Source: Branchiostoma belcheri
Taxonomy: Eukaryota > Chordata > Leptocardii > Amphioxiformes > Branchiostomatidae
DNA: 64,000 nt
Reading direction: 5' to 3'
Assembly (NCBI RefSeq): GCF_001625305.1
Contig: NW_017803921.1
Location: forward strand, 2,105,295-2,169,294
Shown here: in pieces, positions 55,714 to 64,000 of the stretch
Layout: the number at the start of each line of letters is the position of its first letter
How positions within the stretch are numbered: position 1 is the stretch's first letter
Program-made: the position numbers and the translations under genes
Notes under the pieces: generated by a model
The model's input: the letters and a program-made list of their open reading frames with translations, nothing else
The model's database searches: none
Told to the model about the DNA's origin: nothing

Positions 55714-56530
55714 TACCACATCTCCATGATAGGTGGCGTTACGGTGGAAACTGCAATGCAACACAATGCATACACAAGTGTCTGATAGTTGTAATAGTAG
55801 TACATTGTAAATGTGTGCAGTAGGAATATAAAGGGAGGTGAGTTTGCAACTGAAGCACATTGTACACATATTTGTGCAATTTTTATTCAGTTTGATACAT
55901 ATTTGTGCAATTTTTATTCAGTTTGATGTGCAATTTTTTTTTTTTCATTTGTTGTGCCAAATTATGTAGTTGATGTAGCTTGCAATTACTGAAGCCATGT
56001 TCAACATGGGCAACAAGTAGTAACACATCTCCATGACAGGTGGCGTTAGGGTGGAAACAGCAATGCAACACAATGCATACAGAAGTGTCTAGTAATAATT
56101 GTGTGTAATAGTAAATGTGTGAAGTAGGAATATAAAGGGAGGTGAGTTTTCAACTGAATCAATACTAACTAGCACATTGTACACATATTTGTGCAATTGT
56201 CTTTTTCAGTTTGATGTGCAATTTTTTTTCTTTTATTTTCATTTGTTGTGCCAAATTATATATGGGTACATGTAGTTGATGTACTAGTAGCTTGCAGTCA
56301 CTGAAGCCATATTTAACATGGGCAACAAGAAGCTGTAGTACCACCTCTCCATGATAGATGGTGTTAGGGTGGAAACTGCAATGCAACACAATGTATACAA
56401 AAGTGCGTAATAATATGTGTACATGTAGTAGTAAATGTGTGCATTAGGAATATAAAGGGAGTTGAGTTTGCAACTGAAGCAATACTAACTACTAGTAGCA
56501 CATTGTACACATATTTGTGCAATTTTCTTT
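55665..56530 (+). repeat. Three tandem 312-bp copies of RETSAT-2 last-exon end and 3' UTR
   Basis: The sequence from 'gaagccatgttcaacatg' through the stop, 'cacatctccatga.aggtgg', 'gcaatgcaacacaatg.ata' and 'ttgtgcaattt' occurs at 55680, 55993 and 56305. Copies two and three lie in the 3' UTR. The second ends in AACAAGTAG and the third keeps AAGCTGTAG. Confidence 0.9.
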
Positions 56531-56539
56531 TTCAGTTTA

Positions 56540-57100
56540 ATGTGCATTTTTTTTCATTTGTTGTGCCAAATTTTTATGGCAATTTTTTCTAATTGGTCAA
56601 AAGAATATTTCTAACCACATGAATATGCATGCTACCACCATGCATTTGGCATAAGCTATTAATTTGAATCAATAGCAAAATTTCTGGAAAGGTATTGACA
56701 GTAACTGCAAATAACATTTGACAATGTGTCAGTAACAATTTTAACACAGCCATTAGAGGTGATTTCCTTATGAAAGACTTTTTGATGTATTCTTCTCTGT
56801 AAGCATTTCTAATGCCTGCAAGACATCATACATGTGTGTATGAATATCACAACTGGACACATGAACTCATGTATAAACTAATCTGAGATGTTTCTGACTA
56901 AACAGAAATAGATTTTCATTCCCTCAAGTCATGTACTTGCACCAGACTGTATAGTTGTAGCCTTTTCTAGTGAGTCCGTTATTTGTGTATTCCATGTATA
57001 GTATGCAAGTGCCATGCACACGGACACACACAGACAGACAAACACACACACGCATACTCAGCCACCACCTGCTCTTAACTTCCAACTACTTCGACACAAG
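56540..57100. other. Region between the convergent RETSAT-2 and MLLT10 ends
   Basis: AT-rich; a CA-rich tract lies at about 57020-57055. No gene, and no convincing RETSAT-2 poly(A) signal, was seen. Confidence 0.4.
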
Positions 57101-60100
57101 AAAAGCTTGACAAGAGACCATGTGTAAGAAGAAAAGGTGTTTTATATCATCCCAACCTGACAGCTCTCTGTACTCTTTACAGTCGGTGGTTTGCTAGCAT
57201 CACGATACCAAAGTTCACTGTACATGGAAGCTATAACATCACCACTTCTAGGAAATGTTTTGGCAGTAGTTTGACTAGGAATTTTTTCCCCACATTGTAT
57301 ACAGGATACTAGAAATATTGTGGGTCATCATCATATGATTTTTGCTTTTTAATATACATCAAGGGCTTAGAAAGTTTCCTATAGACACGCACATGGACTA
57401 CGGTTTACCAAATGGTTATGCAGCAGAATCTCTCCTGGAACGATACACAAACATGTAAAATTGTATGTAGCAAAACCAACTCTAAAGTACACTGTACTTT
57501 GTAATTGCCCCTTTAATAAGGAACCAAAATCAGCAGTTTGCATTTCATTTACAAAATGGAATAAAACAAAAGTCAGGCTTACCCAAAAATTCAGATGACA
57601 TCCATGCATGACTCATATAAAAAGCTACCTAGCTGTCTAAATTTATGTACAGTATAGATGGAACTATCCACTATTAAATGACGGACAGTTTTTTGCTTAC
57701 AAAACACCCCACAAACACATTATTTTCCTCCTAATTGTGATAAGTTAAGTCACATTGAACCAATGACAGACAGACATGTACTAGACTACTAAAGTACCAA
57801 AGCCTACAATACAGTTCATACACACATATATACAGATACATCTATTCCAGTTGGTCACTACTGTTTTCAGTGGTACAGCAACATACAAAATTGCTCAGGA
57901 GTGACATTAGTTCATAACTTTTCAGAAAATTGCTGTCCAGATAAAAAAAATAACTACCAATGGACAAAACTAGTCTATACATAGTTTGCACCAAGTTTTG
58001 CATACAAAATTAAGATGTATGAGGATGAAAGAAATACATGGGGTTTTGCACTGGTAACATCCAGGGTTTTCTGGGTTCTAAGTCAGAGAAATGGCAAGTT
58101 ACTGTTTACCAAAAGTGGCCTTAAATGACACCAACATTCCAATGAATACGGGGTTAGGCAACAGAATAGTATGGCAGTGTAATACGAGGGTCGCAAACTA
58201 CTTTTTCCATACCATCAACTTCACTTCCAAGTTACTAATCAAATTATTTCCGTCTTTTTGACAGCTGCTAGCATTTTGCTGTACTCTTTGAATGTACTCT
58301 TTGTATCTGTACTCTTTGCTTAAGACAAATATGAAATACATGTACCAACAAAAAATGTATAGCAGACCTTCTTTCATGTCAAAATATTCTTTCAGTCCCT
58401 CTTCAGGTAGCCAAACAATTTCAATTTGCAGTGTTAAAAGCCATGCTAAAAATTCATGTAAATATCTCTTCTTCTATTGCTGAGTAACAACTTGAATGTG
58501 GATGAAAGTATTTTTTCATGGCTAAATGTCTTGACATCCTCTTTATAATGACCACCTGAAAGTTCACTGTACTATGTTGCAACATTTTCTTTGTAACCCG
58601 CATGCCCCTAAAATGTAACAAAACCCCAACAGTTGCTATATTACATGCTACACATTGAGCAACACATAAGTCAAATCAAATCCCCCCTCCCACAATGATG
58701 TATGCTGACAGCACATGGGTGGGAAAGATTGACAGGCAGAATGACAAAAGGTCAGACACTGGAAAGGGGGTAAGCTTCAAGATCATAAAAACCCCAAATG
58801 ATTCCCGGAAGTCTCAAGTCTAAGATTTTTTTGTTCAATGTGTAGAAAATGACAGTTTTTTCTTTAAATTTTATGTGGTAAGCCTTGTCAGGTGAAATGA
58901 CAAGACACTTTGTCAAGTAATAAAGAACTTAACACCCTCACTGCTGACATAGCCTTTGGTACCCAAGTTGTGTTGGTTAAGGATTGTGGGTACATGCTGA
59001 AGGTTACTGTAACACATGTAAATTCAACTATTCTTTCTGAGGGCTTTATGCTGAGGGCTTTAAGCTACCTTGACAAGTAGTCATCAGGGATCAATTTTCT
59101 GCTATATTTCATTTTTAAGTAGTCATTTTCTTATTCTATCTCAGACAATAAACAACTAATTATAACCTGTGTCTTTTCCAAAGTTTATGGGAGGAAATTC
59201 ATAGTCCATGATCATTTTTCTGAAGGGAATTTTAGTTCTTCATTGGTTTATGTAACAAAAAAAGGAATGGAAAAAATGTAACGAAATTGAAAAAAAAAGA
59301 AGAAGCTGCCAATGATGATGTAGATGTCAAACTCGTAACTTAAAAAAGTAATTACCAAATAGCCCCAGGCATACAGCAACTGATATCTGGATATTACTTC
59401 TTCACATTAAGACCTCGGAATTCAGAAATTTGGAGAGGGCCACATGACTATTTCAAAGCTCCTATCTTCTATAACCAACATAAGGTTTAGTACAATGGAT
59501 AGCTGGGATCTTTTAAGACTGGCTAAATAAGGCTTTTGGTCTAAAACAAGCTGTCCGAAGTTTAGAGTGCCTGATATCTACATTCTATTACACCTAAAGC
59601 TGCTCTGTAACATTGAATTAAAACTAAAATTTAACACATGTACATCATGTATGCAGCCCTATTTTGTTACTGCAGACAACTTAGCACACTTTCAAATGCA
59701 AATTTTTCTTTAAAAAATTGTGGTGCTGAGTTCATTTACATGTTAAGGAATTTTTGGGATGCGACCATACAACATGGAATTCATTCTACGGCTCTACAAC
59801 AGTTACAGAGGGTGTCCTGTGTAAGCTGGCTCGTGGTTTAAATTGCACATGCAGTGTGGTGCATTACCCGTAATACACCACATGTCAAAGTTGAGGGCCA
59901 CCGAGACATAACCAAAACACATCTGGACATGTACCAAGCATAGTCTTCTAGATACTGACTGTTTACATGTTAGTAGTATTCACCTTTGACTTTGCGAATC
60001 TGCAGTTCGAACCATGAACCAGCTTATACAACAGTTTCTTCCTGATTGTGCCTTCCTGAGGACCCACACTCTCCCTGTATACAAAATTTTAAACAGCGAA

Positions 60101-60511
60101 GCAAAGAGACCAGGTTTGTGGCTTGGTTACACCCGAGGACTCCCTTTTACTGAGGTAGGAGGAGGAATATCTTTTGCAAAACTGGCCAATCAGCTGCTTG
60201 CACCACGGACCAATCGGCTACTTGCACCACTGACCAATCAGCTGTTTGTACATCTGACTGTTTGATAATCAGTCAGCTGCCACCACAATTGGCCAAGCAG
60301 CTGCCAGAAAACCTGGCCAATCAGCTACCAGCAGAATTGGCAAACCAGCTGCCAGCATAACTGACCAATCAGCTGACAGCATAACTGACCAATCAGCTGC
60401 CAGCCTAACTGACCAAACAGCCGCCAGCACAACTGGCCAATCAGCTGCCTACAAGACTGGAAGGGTGTCCTGAATGATGTCAATGTCATGTGACTACCAA
60501 ATGGCTTTGGG
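57101..60511 (-). other. Probable MLLT10 3' UTR / downstream region
   Basis: About 3.4 kb with no coding signature on either strand, just past the MLLT10 stop at 60512. ATTAAA on the minus strand at 57348-57353 is a possible poly(A) signal. The extent of the UTR is an inference. Confidence 0.35.
60181..60459 (-). repeat. 24-bp minisatellite just downstream of the MLLT10 stop
   Basis: About eleven units of 'tgaccaatcagctgccagcataac', period 24. Each has CCAAT and a CAGCTG E-box. On the minus strand the unit reads as the octapeptide WQLIGQLC, giving a spurious long ORF. Confidence 0.88.
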
Positions 60512-63500
60512 TCATTTCTTGTTCTTCTGACTACCAGATTTGCTTTTCTCGGACTTCTGTGAAGATACAGAAAAAATATAAACATAGTTAGCTCTGGCAA
60601 AACAAATATAAGAATCAGTATGCAAGTAGAAAGGTAACATGTGCAAAGCAAATGCACAATGTTTGCCTTCTCATGGTCTAGCCTAACAAACTACTGCTCT
60701 ATTTATTCTTACTCAAAACACATTCATATATATTTCAAACACATTCATATATATGGTGACCAGCCCCTCCAACTGTGTTCTGCAACTTGCTACATAATGT
60801 AACTCAACACCAATGGGTGTCTGCTACAGCAAGGCTGTCACCATGGTAACTGGTACTGCAGCAGACAGCTACAGGAAGAAGTGAAGAAGAAGAAACAGAG
60901 CAAAAAACAGTGTGTTTCTCTTCTGCAAAGGTAAACATAAATATAGCTCATAAGAGTTTTTGATGAGTGCTTGCCTTTGCTGTACTGTCCTGGGGCCCAT
61001 GTCCGTCCAGTTGTGGCATGCCGGCAGGTCCGTGCCCGTCCCCCGGTCCCATCCCCTGCTGTAACATCCCTGCTACCATCTGTCTGTGCATCAGCTGGTA
61101 CACCAGCTCCTGTCATGCAGTATGGGACATAGTAAAGTTCAGTTCATCCACTACATGGTGACACCAGAAATATTACCAGTAATAAATATGTCTCTGTCCA
61201 ACATGGCAGCAGACAAGTCACGGCCGTTCAAACCAACTTCATCCTCTAACACTTTCTTAAATGTCAGCTTAAGTCAACTTATTTTTGAGGCAAATCTCTA
61301 AATTTCATTGTAATGTAATTATCTTCCTATACAAAACTGTCATAGTACATGTAATTATCTTCCTATATGAGACTTTGCATCTTTCATATCTTTCACATCT
61401 TTTTTCTTAAGTCTTCAAATCAAACCTAGTTTCTCACCTGTCTTGCTTTCTATCCAGGTAGCAAAACAAAGGATAAAAACATTCATCAACTGTAATTCAA
61501 TCAAACAATCTGTCTTCTCAGAAACAACAGTGACCAACAAAAACTAATTTCTTTGATGGTGTATGAAGTAAAAAGTAATATGTTTACTATGACTTAATAA
61601 CAGTGTTCTATAGTACACAAAATGTAAAAGAGTATAAACAATACTTCCTGGTATAATGGTGACATAGAAAATCAGGATTGTAGTATAAAAGAAAGTTTTA
61701 CTCAAACAAAAATTTGTCTTTTCCTGGTTATATGTAATACTTCTCTCCCAATCCCCCTGATCCTCTACCCCTCCCTACCCCCCCATTCTCCCCCTCTCCT
61801 GCCTTACCGGACTAAGCTGTTGTTGCTGCTGTAGAAGTTGACTCATCTGTTGTTGCTGGTAGAACAGCGCCTGTCTCTGCTGCTCCGATAACATCTGTAG
61901 TGTCCCCATCTCCCTACACAGGGGGAAAGGTGGTCTTGTTAGGGTAACCTAGAGTCTAAAGGTTCTGGGTTCAAACCCCTAGCAAGCCCCAGTAATGTGT
62001 CCTTGTTATGGTTAATTTTTGACGTGTTTTTAGGCATTTGTATCAGGATTTCATTTTTTGTACCGGTATCTTTTTTCCAGTGGGACATTGGATACTGCCC
62101 TACTGTCTTTCCAACTTGATACCGTTTAGAAGCCACCAAAAAATTTGGTTGAGGATTTTCGGAACTTTTGGAAAAATTTCCTTACCTTCCAGCCATCATG
62201 ACTGGCACCCCTGCTCCTGGCATCATTTCTCCGAGATGACCTGGACCCTTCATGCCAGGGTGATGACCCGGGTTGTCCTGTGAACCCTGACCTTTGGCCT
62301 GGTTGACATGACCGTGACCTTTGGCTATCTCACTGATGACGGAGGGGTGTGGGTGGGACTCCTGTCCTGTTAGCTGGCCTAGATTCGTGCTGGACTTCTT
62401 GTGATTTGGGTTGGATTCGGGGCTGTTGTCGGCCACGTGATTCAACATGGAGGGCTCGTGTCCCACCATGTTTGGTGAAGAAATGTTCTTGGAGGTCAAG
62501 TTTAGTTGGTGGTTTGGGGTTGACCTGTTTGTGGATGCGACTCTGGATTGCTGCGGAGTGTTGGATCTCTGTGAGGACCCGGCTGGACTTTTCGACTTCC
62601 TTCCCGCGGAGAGCTGGTTCAAGTCCTGCATAGAGAGGCCGAGCTCCGGGTGGACGTTACGGTGGGGACTGGGCCCGGGGTTGGACCCTGGGGACCGCCC
62701 CTGTACCGGGGAGGGGTGGGGCTCCCCAACCCCACCCCCGGAGAGCTGGTTCTGTAACGGGGTGCTCGGTAACGAGGCGGGAGAGTTCCCTGTCGCGTTG
62801 CGATGAGGGTTTCCGTTCTGTTGTTGCAGCGCGATCTCCTGCAGTGGGTTGTTTCCGGGAGAAGTCTGAATGAATGAATAAATGAATGAATGAATCAATC
62901 AATCAATGTTTATAAAGGTTACTCATCCAGGAATGCAACACTTACCAATTATAAACTCGGTTTATTATAAACACTAGAATAAAACAGGCATTTCCATCGC
63001 TATCAAGCAATCTTTATCGGTGAAAAGAATGGGAAAACATAGTGTTTTGATTAAAACCAAGATTTATAAGAATAAATGAATGGTTATATACCTGCCCTTC
63101 CAACTGTGTCCTGCCACTTGCTACATAATGCAGTAATAAATAATGTAGACATACACACCTGCGGGGTGGCCTGTGCGTTGAGAGGGACAGACAGCCGCGC
63201 GGTGACGGCCAGGAGGTGGTCCCGCCGGGCCAGGAGCGTGTGGACGTGCTCCTCCAGCCGCTGGTTCTCCTGACGCAGCTGCTGCAGGCACGACAGCAGC
63301 GTGGCAACTTGCCGAACAGGTGGGGGGAGAACAGGACCAGAAAATTAGATAACTACATGTCTTCTTCATGTCACATGCGAAGTAGCATACATAATCATCA
63401 TAAGCCAGGAAAAAGGGTACAATCTTAACACTGTCTCCAAATCATAAAATACCTTACAGTTTAATGAAAAATCTGAGATTTTAGACTTCTGGGAAGTATT

Positions 63501-63818
63501 CTGTCTGTCAATCTTCACCCAACCAAGAGCTGTCAACTATTCTCGAGATTCCTCAATCTTGAATTTGACCTTTTGACTTGTCATTTAGCCTGTCAATCTT
63601 TCCTCCATTTACTTTCAATCTGCTCTTACTGTTCAGGCAAACGGACGCACAAACCCATGTAGCTAAGACATCCAAAGCAATACCTCAGTACCATTCCTTT
63701 CATAGATTGTTAAAGACGAGACTTACTGTCAAAGTGCGCAGCCTGTTCCATGAGAAACTGGGACCCTTCATTCCACTGCCGCTCCAGCAACTGTTCAATA
63801 CTGGTGGGGAAAGGTTGC
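60512..63818 (-). CDS. MLLT10: AF10/AF17-family protein, C-terminal six exons (partial)
   Basis: Exons in transcript order: 63818-63727, 63307-63159, 62865-62186, 61913-61808, 61109-60975, 60556-60512. The first five in-window junctions keep frame, giving about 400 residues and a stop at 60512-60514. The 5' part, including the expected PHD fingers, lies beyond the right edge. The first two exons encode the octapeptide motif EQLLERQW and a leucine zipper (LLSCLQQLRQENQRLEEHV, then LLARRDHLLAVTARLSVP). These form the OM-LZ region that in vertebrate AF10/AF17 binds the H3K79 methyltransferase DOT1L. A Ser/Pro/Asn-rich exon, a Gln-rich exon (QALFYQQQQMSQLLQQQQQ) and a short Lys-rich tail follow. 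The intron after 60975 appears to start with GC (AAG|GCAAGC) rather than GT. MLLT10 and MLLT6 are vertebrate duplicates, so this is probably their single pre-duplication relative. Confidence 0.9.
60755..60880. repeat. Dispersed repeat in MLLT10, related to 18598-18706
   Basis: 'ccagcccctccaactgtgttctgcaacttgctacataatg' and 'caccatggtaactggtactg' match the SCAP intron copy in inverse. A third fragment lies at 63089-63138. Confidence 0.45.
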
Positions 63819-64000
63819 CTGGAATATACCAAATTACAAATTGCCGTCTTTCAATATTACAGATATCATATATATGCACACACATCAATTTTCAAACAGA
63901 TGAATTGTCGGCAATAAAGGAAAAGTTCTATTCTCCTGTTGGACTTCTAACCCTATCCTTAATAACACAACTAAGACTAGAAAACGCCAAAAAAGCAGTA

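Noticed and set aside
60325-60657. 110-residue minus-strand ORF with WQLIGQLC repeats
   Set aside because: Created by the 24-bp minisatellite; it is beyond the MLLT10 stop and not joined in frame to it in the model used.

Overview
The window looks like chordate nuclear DNA, most likely an amphioxus (Branchiostoma). This is inferred from clearly metazoan genes with many short exons, intron/exon structures typical of deuterostomes, and dense small foldback transposons. No database search was possible. Two 20-N assembly gaps (8269-8288 and 30831-30850) are present.

Layout. (1) 228-9425, minus strand: an SH3BP5 (Rab11 GEF / JNK-binding Sab) orthologue in 8 coding exons, with an unusually long acidic last exon. 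(2) 9426-10071: a short head-to-head promoter region shared with the next gene. (3) 10071-27828, plus strand: SCAP, the sterol-sensing escort of SREBP. All 26 coding exons can be joined in frame into 1416 residues. (4) 27830-31324: repeat-bearing intergenic DNA with an unassigned GC-rich stretch. (5) 31325-40116 and 44816-55713, plus strand: two tandem RETSAT (all-trans-retinol 13,14-reductase) paralogues with the same 12-exon structure. A seven-finger C2H2 gene (48543-49148) sits inside the first intron of the second copy. (6) 57100-63818, minus strand: the C-terminal six exons of an AF10/AF17 (MLLT10/MLLT6) gene, including the DOT1L-binding octapeptide/leucine-zipper. The rest lies beyond the right edge.

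Functionally the genes are independent housekeeping or regulatory genes: SCAP for sterol sensing, RETSAT for retinol saturation, SH3BP5 for Rab11 activation and AF10 for chromatin. No operon-like logic is visible.

The most unusual signal is structural. At least eight exon edges in SCAP and the RETSAT genes are accompanied by tandem, partly decayed copies of the splice site plus adjoining exon sequence. The strongest case is a 59-bp minisatellite before SCAP exon 17 made of repeated acceptor-plus-exon-start units. Other points of interest are a phase-compatible 21-nt micro-exon candidate in the SCAP sterol-sensing domain, Harbinger-like MITEs whose two ends co-vary, a perfect 47-bp hairpin, and a 17-bp minisatellite carrying octamer motifs.
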